Shown here in pieces: positions 14,605 through 21,775 of a stretch of DNA of 28,758 bases. Under the pieces are notes generated by a model that had not been told where the DNA came from, made no database searches, and saw only the letters and a program-made list of their open reading frames with translations. How positions within the stretch are numbered: position 1 is the first letter of the stretch; each line of letters opens with the position of its first letter. The position numbers and the translations under genes were made by a program. This stretch comes from DAIOHQ01 sp036744635 (GTDB taxonomy: Bacteria; Planctomycetota; Phycisphaerae; Tepidisphaerales; Tepidisphaeraceae): contig DAIOHQ010000029.1 in the NCBI GenBank assembly GCA_036744635.1, positions 1 through 28,758 on the forward strand, given 5' to 3'.

Positions 14605-15306
14605 ATGCCAGCCACCGAAAACCCAACCCTGCATCGCATCAAGACCATCCTCCGCCGCGACTTGAAACTCGGCCCCGGCGCCGACATTCCCGATGACATG
14701 CCCTTCTTCGGCGGCGACTTCGATCTAGATTCCCTCGACGTCCTGCTGCTGATGACCAGCATCGAAAAGGAATTCGGCTTCAAAATCCCCAGCGAGCAAA
14801 TCGGCAAGGAAGTCTTCAAGAACGTCGCCACCCTCGCCGCCTACATCGAAAAAGCCGTCCGCGATAGACCCCCCGCCCCGGCCGGCGATGCCCCCGCCGA
14901 AGACTACCTCGCCCGCCTCCCCCACGCCGACCCCTTCCGCTTCGTCTCCCGCGTCATCTCTCTCCAGCCCGGCACCGAAGGCGAAGGCATCTGGTCCATC
15001 GACGGAACCGAGGAATTCTTCAAAGGCCACTTTCCCAACAACCCCATCGTCCCCGGCGTCCTGATCGCCGAGGCCCTGGCGCAATTTGCCGGCATCGTCG
15101 GCGCGTCCGCCAGAGATGCCAGGCACGGAAAACTCGCCCACGTAGACATTCGCTTCGATCAGTCCGTCTCTCCACCCGTCGACATCTCCCTCCATGCCCG
15201 CACCCGCACCTCGATGGGCCACCTCCAGCACTTCGAGGTCTCCGCCACCGCCAACAAACAGACCATCGCCCGCGGCACCCTCACCCTAACCCTCCCCCGC
15301 GAATGA
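14605..15306 (+). CDS. Acyl carrier protein fused to a FabZ-like 3-hydroxyacyl-ACP dehydratase
   Basis: A two-domain protein of 233 residues. Residues 1-85 are an acyl carrier protein: DLDSLDVLLLMTSIEKEFGFKI, with S43 as the phosphopantetheine site. After a Pro/Ala linker (about 88-100), residues 101-233 form a hot-dog-fold dehydratase: LPHADPFRFVSRV (H107) and KGHFPNNPIVPGVLIAEALAQFAG (H142, E156), close to FabZ. It would hold the growing chain and remove water from its own 3-hydroxyacyl group. The start is ATG 14605; the open frame extends upstream only through repeat DNA. It overlaps the LolA-like gene by ATGA and is the first gene of a plus-strand cluster with a LolA-like carrier, an acyltransferase and a ketosynthase, a set seen in aryl-polyene-type pathways. 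ACP and dehydratase are separate proteins in most such clusters. Confidence 0.9.
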   Translation: MPATENPTLHRIKTILRRDLKLGPGADIPDDMPFFGGDFDLDSLDVLLLMTSIEKEFGFKIPSEQIGKEVFKNVATLAAYIEKAVRDRPPAPAGDAPAEDYLARLPHADPFRFVSRVISLQPGTEGEGIWSIDGTEEFFKGHFPNNPIVPGVLIAEALAQFAGIVGASARDARHGKLAHVDIRFDQSVSPPVDISLHARTRTSMGHLQHFEVSATANKQTIARGTLTLTLPRE

Positions 15307-16088
15307 ACACGCTCCACCATAAACCGCCCCGTGGCATGGGCTACCAGCCCATGCGCCCGAAGCGCAGCGCTCTGCTTCCCATGTATCTTCTCTGCGTCCT
15401 CTGCGTCTCCGCGGTGAATCCTTCTTCCTCCCCCACCTCCCAACCCGCCGACCCCACCTTCCAAAGACAGCTCGAAACCCTCGACAACAAAGTCGCCAAA
15501 ATCCAGGACCTCTCCGCCACCTTCACCCAGCAAAAATTCACCACCCTCCTCAAAAAACCCCTCACCAGCGCCGGCGCCATCCTCGTCAAAGGCAGCCGCA
15601 TGCGCTGGGACACCGCCAAGCCCCGGCACACCATCATGTCCATCGACGACAAGGAAGTGAAAATCCTCTATGTCGATCGCAAGGTCATGGAAATCTACGC
15701 CCTCGGCCAGCGCCTCGGCGACCTCGCCGCCTCCCCCATCCCCCGCCTGCAAATCATGCGCAAGCATTTCACCATGGAACCCCTCGACGCCGCCGCCCTC
15801 GAAAAAGACCCGGCTCCCAGTCACCTCGCCATCAAGCTCACGCCCACCGACGCCGCCCTCGCCGAACATCTCGAATCCGTCCGCGTGTTGATCGACTCCG
15901 ACACCGGCTGTATAGTCAAAGTCGAAATGAACGATCCGGACGGAGACCGGACCCTCATCACCTTCAGCCATCTCAAGATCAACTCCCAACTGCCCGATGC
16001 CGACCTCGATCTCGTCGCGCCGCCTGGGACCACGATCAGCCGGCCGCTGGAGGGGTTGGAAGGCGGTTCCGCCCCGAGTCCCCACTGA
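15303..16088 (+). CDS. LolA-like periplasmic carrier with a repeat-derived N-terminus
   Basis: The mature part (about residues 50-245) has the LolA/LppC-like pattern: LDNKVAKIQDLSATFTQQKFTTLLKKPLTSAGAILVKGSRMRWDT, then ILYVDRKVMEIYALGQRLGDL, and a later strand-rich half. LolA proteins shuttle lipoproteins or lipids between inner and outer membrane; LolA-like proteins also occur in aryl-polyene clusters. The first 45 residues are odd: MNTLHHKPPRGMGYQPM is encoded by a hairpin repeat (15334-15354), and MYLLCVLCVSAVNPSS (residues 27-42) by a second interspersed repeat (15381-15424) that gives a hydrophobic, signal-peptide-like stretch. The ATG at 15303 overlaps the previous stop; M27 at 15381 could be the working start, but no ribosome site favours it. 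Total length is 261 residues. Confidence 0.82.
   Translation: MNTLHHKPPRGMGYQPMRPKRSALLPMYLLCVLCVSAVNPSSSPTSQPADPTFQRQLETLDNKVAKIQDLSATFTQQKFTTLLKKPLTSAGAILVKGSRMRWDTAKPRHTIMSIDDKEVKILYVDRKVMEIYALGQRLGDLAASPIPRLQIMRKHFTMEPLDAAALEKDPAPSHLAIKLTPTDAALAEHLESVRVLIDSDTGCIVKVEMNDPDGDRTLITFSHLKINSQLPDADLDLVAPPGTTISRPLEGLEGGSAPSPH
15334..15354. repeat. Hairpin repeat inside the LolA-like gene
   Basis: GCATGGGCT-ACC-AGCCCATGC, a perfect 9-bp stem, encoding residues around GMGYQPMR. It is a base-pair-compensated variant (GCAT/ATGC for GCAC/GTGC) of the element at 19024-19044. Confidence 0.85.
15381..15424. repeat. Interspersed repeat encoding LCVLCVSAVNPS (antisense FTAETQRTQRR)
   Basis: The sequence TCTGCGTCCTCTGCGTCTCC and its flanks form a widespread repeat that I recall from several phyla (Cyanobacteria and Planctomycetota among them), whose antisense reads FTAETQRTQRR. 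Here it lies in frame within the LolA-like gene. Its copy number in this genome cannot be told from this window. Confidence 0.6.
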
Positions 16089-16104
16089 TACGGTGCTGGA
16101 TTGG

Positions 16105-16178
16105 GTGGGGCAGACATTCCTGTCTGTCATGGCTGGATGAGTGGTGGATGTACTCATCCACCCGAATCCAGCCATATT
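16105..16178. repeat. Complete two-hairpin element
   Basis: This is the full form of the family. Hairpin 1 is GGCAGACA-TTCC-TGTCTGTC (16109-16128). Hairpin 2 is nested: outer arms GGCTGGAT (16131-16138) and ATCCAGCC (16166-16173), inner arms GGTGGATG (16143-16150) and CATCCACC (16155-16162), loop TACT. It fills the gap between the LolA-like gene and the acyltransferase. Confidence 0.85.
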
Positions 16179-16213
16179 TTCCCGCGTGTGCAAGCCATTG
16201 GTGAAACCGACTC

Positions 16214-17203
16214 GTGAAGCCTATTAGCGAGACATCAGCCGTGAAGGCAGCCATCTCCCCCACCGCCCCGCCGGTTGATCGGCTCCCGGCCCAGGCCCCG
16301 CGCCTCTCCCAGCGCATCCGCCGCCGCGCCGGCGACTTCTGGTGCAACGTGCTGTTCTGGCACAGCCAGCACCTCCCCTGGATCACGCGCAAGAGCAAAT
16401 CCTTCTACCTCTGGTTCATGTGGCGCTTCGCCAAACTCACCCGCGACGCCGTCATGGCCAACACCCGCTGGCTCCTCGGTCCGTCCGCTTCCCAAGCCGA
16501 CCGCGAAGCGCTCGCCCGCCGCATCATCGGCGCCTTCTACGACTTCGTCTACGACATCGGCCTCTGCCTGCGCTGCTCGCCCCAGCAGCTCGCCGCCCAG
16601 ATCGACGGCGTCACCAATCACGACACCTATGTCGCCGCCCGCGCCCTCAAACGGGGCGCCATCGTGGTCACCGCTCACATGGGCTCCTTCGAGGCCGGCG
16701 TCTCCGCCCTGCGCGAACACGAGGAAAAAATCCACGTCGTCTTCCAGCGCGACCGCATCGCTCGCTTCGAGCGCATGCGCTCCACCCTCCGCTCCCGACT
16801 CGGCGTGATCGAGGCCCCCGTCGATGATGGCTGGACCATCTGGATGCGCCTGCGCGATGCCCTGCAAAACGACGAGGTGGTGATGCTCCAGGGCGACCGC
16901 GTCATGCCCGGCCAAAAGGGCGCGCGCGTCCCCTTCTGCGGCGGCCATATCATGCTCCCCCCCGGCCCCGTCAAGCTCGCTCTCGCCAGCGGCGCCCCCA
17001 TCATCCCCGTCTTCTCCCTCCGCACCCCCGAAGGCAAAATCCGCGTAGTAGTCGAACAACCCATCTTCGTAGATCCCGACGACACCGGCGCCGACATCCA
17101 TCCCGCACTTCTCAAAATCGCCGCCGTCATCGAAAAATACGTCAAACAATACCCCGACCAATGGATCGTCATCCATCGCGCCTGGTGCGAAGATTTAATT
17201 TGA
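16214..17203 (+). CDS. LpxL/HtrB-like lipid acyltransferase
   Basis: A 329-residue protein of the lipid A acyltransferase family, which transfers an acyl chain from ACP to a lipid headgroup at the inner membrane. The catalytic H-x4-E motif is H155 and E160 in TAHMGSFEAG. VVFQRDRIARFERMRS and GDRVMPGQKGARVPFCGG (about 223-240) are family blocks, and the end has QWIVIHRAW. The usual N-terminal membrane helix is weak (WCNVLFWHSQHLPW). The start is GTG at 16214; another in-frame GTG at 16241 is possible and no strong ribosome site decides. It lies in the ACP-dehydratase/LolA/ketosynthase cluster, so its donor may be a product of that pathway and not an ordinary lauroyl group. Confidence 0.87.
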   Translation: MKPISETSAVKAAISPTAPPVDRLPAQAPRLSQRIRRRAGDFWCNVLFWHSQHLPWITRKSKSFYLWFMWRFAKLTRDAVMANTRWLLGPSASQADREALARRIIGAFYDFVYDIGLCLRCSPQQLAAQIDGVTNHDTYVAARALKRGAIVVTAHMGSFEAGVSALREHEEKIHVVFQRDRIARFERMRSTLRSRLGVIEAPVDDGWTIWMRLRDALQNDEVVMLQGDRVMPGQKGARVPFCGGHIMLPPGPVKLALASGAPIIPVFSLRTPEGKIRVVVEQPIFVDPDDTGADIHPALLKIAAVIEKYVKQYPDQWIVIHRAWCEDLI

Positions 17204-17228
17204 CAAATACCAAACATAATGCTAACAT
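17200..17228 (+). promoter_or_regulatory. Possible promoter before the ketosynthase gene
   Basis: TTGACA (17200-17205), a 17-base spacer and TAACAT (17223-17228), overlapping the acyltransferase stop codon. The -35 is consensus and the -10 has four of six bases. It would give a leader of about 470 bases before the ketosynthase ATG. Confidence 0.45.
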
Positions 17229-17309
17229 GAGTGTAGAGAATCCAACATCTTCGCAGTCAAAAGGCGCCAGAATCCGCCAGGTTTCATCTCGCGCCCCAGC
17301 ACCGGGGGG

Positions 17310-17430
17310 TCTGCCAATGTCCCACATCATCCAAAACGTCAATTTATGGGACATTTCCCTAAGTGCATTTGTAACCTGCACTAACGCACCACCAATGTCC
17401 CACAATGTCGCAAAATGTCCCACATCTCAA
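17310..17430. repeat. Cluster of TGTCCCA/TGGGACA motifs
   Basis: ATGTCCCACA occurs near 17317, 17395 and 17416, and the reverse TGGGACAT near 17349, in AT-richer DNA. The 500 bases between acyltransferase and ketosynthase (17204-17702) hold this block, a hairpin at 17589-17614 and CT/CG-rich filler. An open frame runs through but is made largely of repeats and is not called. Confidence 0.5.
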
Positions 17431-17588
17431 AATGCATTCCCCGACCTCCCCCTTCCCCTCGCCGTTTCGCCGATTCACCGTTTCGTCGTTTCATTCTTCC
17501 TCGCCGCGTCGCCGCGCCGCCGCGTCAATGATCCCTCCACCTTGTCACCCTGCTCTGTTGAAATTCTCGAAGCGCTTCCGTTCTTACC

Positions 17589-17614
17589 CCCTCGCCCGGT
17601 ACTCCGGGAGAGGG
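17589..17614. repeat. Interspersed hairpin repeat with TACT loop
   Basis: CCCTCGCCCGG-TACT-CCGGGAGAGGG: ten of eleven positions pair. The loop TACT is shared with hairpin 2 of the elements at 16105 and 19745. Confidence 0.75.
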
Positions 17615-17702
17615 TCGGGGTGAGGGCTCCGTGGCCTGCCCAGAGGATTTTAGCAGAGCATTCTCACCGCTCACCTTGTCACTCCCTTCACCCCCAAACC
17701 CC

Positions 17703-20273
17703 ATGACTGACGCCAACACCCAAATCCTCATCACCGGCGCCGGCCTCATGACGCCCCTTGGCCTCGGCCGCGAAGCCACCTGGCAGGCGATCCTCAACGC
17801 CACCTGCGCCATGGCCCCGCTGTCGGCCATTGAATCCCCGCTCAACCCCAACAAAGGCGGCGGCCAATGCCCCGAAATCGATACTCCGAAATCCGCCACA
17901 CCCGCGACCAATGAAAATCCCGACGCGCGCGGCTCCTCCCCAGTAGCACGGGTTTCCAACCCGTGCCCAACCGCTCACGCCTTCTCAAAACAATTCGAGC
18001 ACGCTCCCCGCGAAGTCCGCTATCTCTCCCGCGCCATTCGCGAAGCACTCGACCATGCCGGCCTGTCCGAGTCCATCCCCTATCCCCCCGACCGCTGCGG
18101 CATCATGCTCGGCACCACTCTCCACGGCATGCGCGCGGCCGGCCAATATCTCCGCACCAGCGACTTCTCCTTCCTCCGCCATTTCCTGGCCAACAGCACG
18201 CTGCACGAAGCCACCCAGGGCCTGCCCTTCAACGCCTTCGCCGCCACCACTTGCTCCGCCTGCTCCTCCGGCCTCGGCTCCATCGCCCTCGCCGTCACCC
18301 TCCTCCGCACCGGCCAGCTCGACTGCGTCATCACCGGCGGCTACGACACCATCAGCGAATATGCCTACGCCGGCTTCAATAGCCTCCGCCTCGTGGCCGA
18401 AGACGCCATTCGCCCCTTCGCCCGAGGGCGCCAGGGAATGAAAGTCTCCGAAGGCTACGGCATTCTCATCCTCGAACGCGCCGATGACGCCGCCCGGCGC
18501 CATGCCACGCCGCTGGCGCGCATCGCCGGCTTCGGCGAATCAGCCGACGCCCACCACCTCACCCAGCCCCACCCCCAGGGCGAAGGCGCTGCCCGCGCCA
18601 TGCGCGCCTGTCTCGAAGCCGCCGGCATCGACCCGCAGGACCTCTCGCTCATCAGTGCCCACGCCACCGCCACCCCCGACAACGATGCCGGCGAATATGC
18701 CGCCCTCGCCCAGGTCTTCGCCGACCGCCTCCCCGACATCCCCGTCGTCGCCTACAAAAGCATGTTGGGCCACACCCTCGGCGGCGCCGGCGCTGTCGAA
18801 CTCATCCTCAATGCCCTCGCCCTCCGCGACCAGCAAATCCCCCCCACCTGCAACACCACCCCCGAAACCTGCGAATTCCCCACCCTCCGCCTCACCGCCG
18901 CCCCCGCCAAATCCGCCCCCCTCCGCTGCACCATGAACACCTCGCTTGGCTTTGGCGGCGCCAACACCTGCATCGCCCTCACCCGCGCCGAGCTTCCTTG
19001 GGCGAGCTTCGCGTCCCCTCGTGGCACGGGCTACCAGCCCGTGCGCCCGCCGCCCGAGCGGCAAGCACACGGGCAGCTCGTAGGGTCCGCTTCAGCGGAC
19101 GTCCCTCCCCCTTCTCCCCACGACGTCCTCATCACCGGCATCGGCATCATCCTCCCCAGCGCCGCCGGCGCGAATCAGTTTGTTTCTCTACTATCACAAG
19201 ACAAGCCCCTCACCTCCGACCCCGCCGCCGTCGATGATGCCCTCCTCGCCCCCCTGCTCAACAGCCGCCGCGTTCGCCGCATGAGCGAATACGTCAAGCT
19301 CTCATTGGCCGCCACCGCCCTCGCCTGCCAGGATGCCGGAATCACCGACCTCGCCAGCTTCGGCGCCAACTGCGCCGCCATCCTCGGCACCGCCCACGGC
19401 AGCGCCAAGTATTCCGAAGACTATTACCGTCAGGTCATCACCGAAGGCATCGACGCGGCCAATCCCATGCTCTTTGCCGAGGGCGTCCCCAACGCCGCCG
19501 CCGCCCACCTTTCCCTCATGCTCGCCCTCAAAGGCTCCTGCCAGACCATCATCGGCTCGCGCACCGCCGGCCTCGACGCCCTGCGCCTGGCCAGTCTGCG
19601 CATCGCCGGCGGCCAGTGGCAAACCGCCGTCGTCGGCGCCGCCGAGGAATACGCCCCACTCGTCAACGCCGCCTACGGCCACTGCGACCTCTATGCCGGA
19701 CCAACCCCCGATTCCGCCGCCCAGGCGACATCGAACTCTATCTCGGTGGGGCAGACATTCTTGTCTGCCACGGGACAATGTACTCATTGGCCCGTCGTCC
19801 AATCCGCCGCCCCGGCCGCAACCGCCGATGAGAAATCCCACGGCTTCCTCGTCTCCGCCGCCGCCGTCACCTTCATCCTCGAATCCCGCGCCCACGCCGA
19901 AGCCCGCGGCGCCCGCCCCCGTGGCCACCTCCTCAAATTCGCCTCCGCCACCGCCCACACCGACCGCGATACCGCCACGCTGGCCACCCGCGTCATCGCC
20001 CAATTGCCGCCCGCTCCGCTCGTCGTCGGCTCCATGAACAATACCTGGATCGACCGCGTCGAGCGCTCCATCCTCAACCAGCCGAATCCCCCCGCGCTCC
20101 TCTCCCTCTACAGCCAGATCGGCGAATGCTTCAGCGCCCTCCCGCTGGCATCCCTGGCTGCTTTCCTCCTGCGCGCGCGGGGTCTGCAGGCGCAAACCGC
20201 CACAATCCTCGCCACCGATTACACCAGAACCCTCAGCGCCGTCGCCGCCGCGCGGGAGGAGCCAAATGGCTAA
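17703..20273 (+). CDS. Ketosynthase fused to an inactive ketosynthase (KS-CLF fusion)
   Basis: An 856-residue protein with two beta-ketoacyl-ACP synthase (FabF-like) domains. Domain 1 (about 1-430) has the full catalytic set: C187 in TTCSACSSGLGS, H320 in SAHATATPDND, H357 in KSMLGHTLGGAGA, and NTSLGFGGAN near its end. Domain 2 (about 475-850) keeps the fold (ITGIGIILPS, AAAAHLSLMLALKGSCQTIIGSRTAG) but has R620 where the cysteine should be, and its later motifs read SMNNTWID and YSQIGECFSAL, without the histidines. This is the pattern of a ketosynthase with a chain-length factor, normally two subunits. Hairpin repeats lie in frame at 17944, 19024, 19085 and 19745; two of them build the domain linker. 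The start is ATG 17703. With the ACP-dehydratase it would elongate a polyketide- or polyene-like chain. Confidence 0.88.
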   Translation: MTDANTQILITGAGLMTPLGLGREATWQAILNATCAMAPLSAIESPLNPNKGGGQCPEIDTPKSATPATNENPDARGSSPVARVSNPCPTAHAFSKQFEHAPREVRYLSRAIREALDHAGLSESIPYPPDRCGIMLGTTLHGMRAAGQYLRTSDFSFLRHFLANSTLHEATQGLPFNAFAATTCSACSSGLGSIALAVTLLRTGQLDCVITGGYDTISEYAYAGFNSLRLVAEDAIRPFARGRQGMKVSEGYGILILERADDAARRHATPLARIAGFGESADAHHLTQPHPQGEGAARAMRACLEAAGIDPQDLSLISAHATATPDNDAGEYAALAQVFADRLPDIPVVAYKSMLGHTLGGAGAVELILNALALRDQQIPPTCNTTPETCEFPTLRLTAAPAKSAPLRCTMNTSLGFGGANTCIALTRAELPWASFASPRGTGYQPVRPPPERQAHGQLVGSASADVPPPSPHDVLITGIGIILPSAAGANQFVSLLSQDKPLTSDPAAVDDALLAPLLNSRRVRRMSEYVKLSLAATALACQDAGITDLASFGANCAAILGTAHGSAKYSEDYYRQVITEGIDAANPMLFAEGVPNAAAAHLSLMLALKGSCQTIIGSRTAGLDALRLASLRIAGGQWQTAVVGAAEEYAPLVNAAYGHCDLYAGPTPDSAAQATSNSISVGQTFLSATGQCTHWPVVQSAAPAATADEKSHGFLVSAAAVTFILESRAHAEARGARPRGHLLKFASATAHTDRDTATLATRVIAQLPPAPLVVGSMNNTWIDRVERSILNQPNPPALLSLYSQIGECFSALPLASLAAFLLRARGLQAQTATILATDYTRTLSAVAAAREEPNG
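17944..17967. repeat. Hairpin repeat inside ketosynthase domain 1
   Basis: The same 24 bases as 228-251 (GCACGGGTT-TCC-AACCCGTGC), read in frame as PVARVSNPC, inside a 40-residue low-complexity insertion early in the domain. Confidence 0.88.
19022..19046. repeat. Hairpin repeat in the KS-CLF linker
   Basis: GCACGGGCT-ACC-AGCCCGTGC (19024-19044), read in frame as GTGYQPVR, at about residue 441. Confidence 0.88.
19081..19102. repeat. Second hairpin repeat in the KS-CLF linker
   Basis: GTCCGCT-TC-AGCGGAC (19085-19100) in the phrase GTAGGGTCCGCTTCAGCGGA, read in frame as VGSASADV. Confidence 0.85.
19745..19796. repeat. 52-bp two-hairpin element inside the CLF domain
   Basis: GGCAGACA-TTCT-TGTCTGCC (19750-19769) plus a second stem, GGG.CAATG/CATTG.CCC with loop TACT. 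It is translated as VGQTFLSATGQCTHWPV. The same 52 bases occur with one mismatch at 20299-20350, just after this gene. Confidence 0.9.
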
Positions 20274-20298
20274 AAGATTGATTCAGACACTCTCTTCC

Positions 20299-20350
20299 GG
20301 TGGGGCAGACATTCTTGTCTGCCATGGGACAATGTACTCATTGGCCCGTC
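20299..20350. repeat. 52-bp two-hairpin element downstream of the KS-CLF gene
   Basis: 51 of 52 bases match 19745-19796; the difference is C against T at position 27. It lies in the 125-base space before the sigma-like gene. Confidence 0.9.
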
Positions 20351-20398
20351 TTCAAACATTTGGAAAGGGTCTTTGAGCCAAGCAGCCACGGAACCATC

Positions 20399-21103
20399 AT
20401 GCCGATCTCCCCCGATATCCTCGCCGCCGCTCGCAAGCTCAAACCCGCCGCGGTCTCCGCGTTGCTGCGCGAGGAATATCCCATGGTCTATCGCATGGCC
20501 CGCGGCCTGACCGGGCGCGATGACGCCGCCCGCTCCGTGGTCCGTTTCGTCGTCCGCCAGGGGCTGCACGCCATGCCGCGCTGGCAGGATGAAACCGCCC
20601 CCCACCGCTGGTTTCAGCACCACACCGTCCTCACCGCCCGCCGCACGCGGAGGCACGAGCCCGACGCCCAGCGCGATGTCCTGGTCTCCCACGCCACCGC
20701 CCCCGATCCGGCCTACGTCGCGTTCGTCCGCGCGCTGCGCCACCTTCCCATCCAGCAGAAGGAGGCGTTCATTCTCGCCCAGGGAGAGAGGCTCGATACC
20801 CGCCAACTGGCCATCGCCATGGACTGCTCCACCGAGGCCGCCGCCAACCATCTCATCGCCGCCCGCCAGGCGCTGCTGAGCGTGGCCGGAGACACCGTCG
20901 GCGCACTGAGCGACCGGGTCGCCGCCGCCTATGCCCGCCTGCAGGCGCCCGAAGAGCTGGTGATTCCCTCCGTGCAAAGCTACGTCCGCCGCTACATTTC
21001 GCTGGCCCGCCTGGGCCGCGCGGCGCTCTGGATTCTCGTGCTCGCCGTGGTCGGTTTCATCGCACTGGTCGCATGGGAGATGCGCAATGCCATTCACATT
21101 TGA
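20399..21103 (+). CDS. ECF-sigma-like protein with C-terminal membrane helix
   Basis: A 234-residue protein. Residues 20-82 resemble sigma region 2 (LREEYPMVYRMARGLTGRDDAARSVVRFVV, then WFQHHTVLTARR). Residues 105-162 resemble region 4 (ALRHLPIQQKEAFILAQGERLDTRQLAIAMDCSTEAAANHLIAARQAL), the promoter-binding HTH of ECF sigma factors. A single membrane helix follows at about 207-226 (ALWILVLAVVGFIALVAW) with a short tail. Region 2 lacks a clear DED/W core match, so whether it binds polymerase is uncertain. The anchor suggests regulation at the membrane without a separate anti-sigma gene. The start is ATG 20399. It lies between the ketosynthase and DUF456 genes in the same direction and could regulate the former. 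Confidence 0.75.
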   Translation: MPISPDILAAARKLKPAAVSALLREEYPMVYRMARGLTGRDDAARSVVRFVVRQGLHAMPRWQDETAPHRWFQHHTVLTARRTRRHEPDAQRDVLVSHATAPDPAYVAFVRALRHLPIQQKEAFILAQGERLDTRQLAIAMDCSTEAAANHLIAARQALLSVAGDTVGALSDRVAAAYARLQAPEELVIPSVQSYVRRYISLARLGRAALWILVLAVVGFIALVAWEMRNAIHI

Positions 21104-21162
21104 ACTCAACGTGAAGCGCGCCAGCATGCCCGCCATTTCGCCGCGGCGGCCCTCCGCATACG

Positions 21163-21753
21163 ATGGCGGACATGCCGTGGGTCTACTACTGCCTGCTCAT
21201 TCCTCTGCTGTTCATCGGGCTGCTCATCAACCTCTTCACCCTGCCCGGCCTGTGGGTGATGCTGGCCGCCGACGCCATCTATATCTGGCGCACCGGCGGG
21301 CTATTTCTCACCTGGCGGCACTGGCTCATCTTGCTCGGCATCACCCTGCTGGCCGAACTAATCGAGTTCTTCGCCGCCGGCGCCGGAGCGAAGAAAGCCG
21401 GCGCCTCCAGGCTCGGCATGCTCGGCGCCCTGGTCGGCGGAATTCTCGGCGGGATTTTCCTGACCTTCATCCCGATCCCCATCGTCAGCACGGTCGTCGG
21501 CATCCTCCTCGGCAGCTTCCTGGGCGCAGCGGCAGTGGAAATGCTGCAGCGCGGCGACATCTCCCACTCCATGCGCGTGGGCGTAGGCGCGGCCAAGGGC
21601 AGGCTCTTTGGAATCCTCAGCAAGAGCATGTTCGCCTGCATCGTGTTGATCCTGAGCCTCTACCTCGGTTTCCCCAGACGCACGATCCTGCCTATTCCCG
21701 CAACCGCGCCCGCGTCGACAACCTCAACGGCCGTCACCACCGCGCCGCGTTGA
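21163..21753 (+). CDS. DUF456 family membrane protein
   Basis: A 196-residue integral membrane protein of the DUF456 family, function unknown. Membrane segments: about 8-40 (YYCLLIPLLFIGLLINLFTLPGLWVMLAADAIYIW, containing the LPGLW motif), 52-72, and a Gly-rich region at about 85-125 (LGMLGALVGGILGGIFL, VVGILLGSFLGAAAVE), plus a last helix at about 150-168. The GAxxGGxxGG helices and the middle segment FFAAGAGAKKAGASRLGMLGA are typical of the family. The C-terminal 25 residues are Thr/Ala/Pro-rich. The start is ATG 21163. It lies 22 bases upstream of the UroD-like gene, so co-transcription is likely. Confidence 0.85.
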   Translation: MADMPWVYYCLLIPLLFIGLLINLFTLPGLWVMLAADAIYIWRTGGLFLTWRHWLILLGITLLAELIEFFAAGAGAKKAGASRLGMLGALVGGILGGIFLTFIPIPIVSTVVGILLGSFLGAAAVEMLQRGDISHSMRVGVGAAKGRLFGILSKSMFACIVLILSLYLGFPRRTILPIPATAPASTTSTAVTTAPR

Positions 21754-21775
21754 GAAATCTTCGAGAGGCGATGAG

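Noticed and set aside
15159..16193. Minus-strand frame containing HRGDAEDAEKIHGKQ and similar phrases
   Set aside because: This is the antisense of the LolA-like and dehydratase genes plus an interspersed repeat often misannotated as protein.
17227..17706. Open frame of about 159 codons upstream of the ketosynthase
   Set aside because: Much of it is repeat DNA (for example PVLRERVGVRAP), no domain is seen and no ribosome site precedes the ATG.
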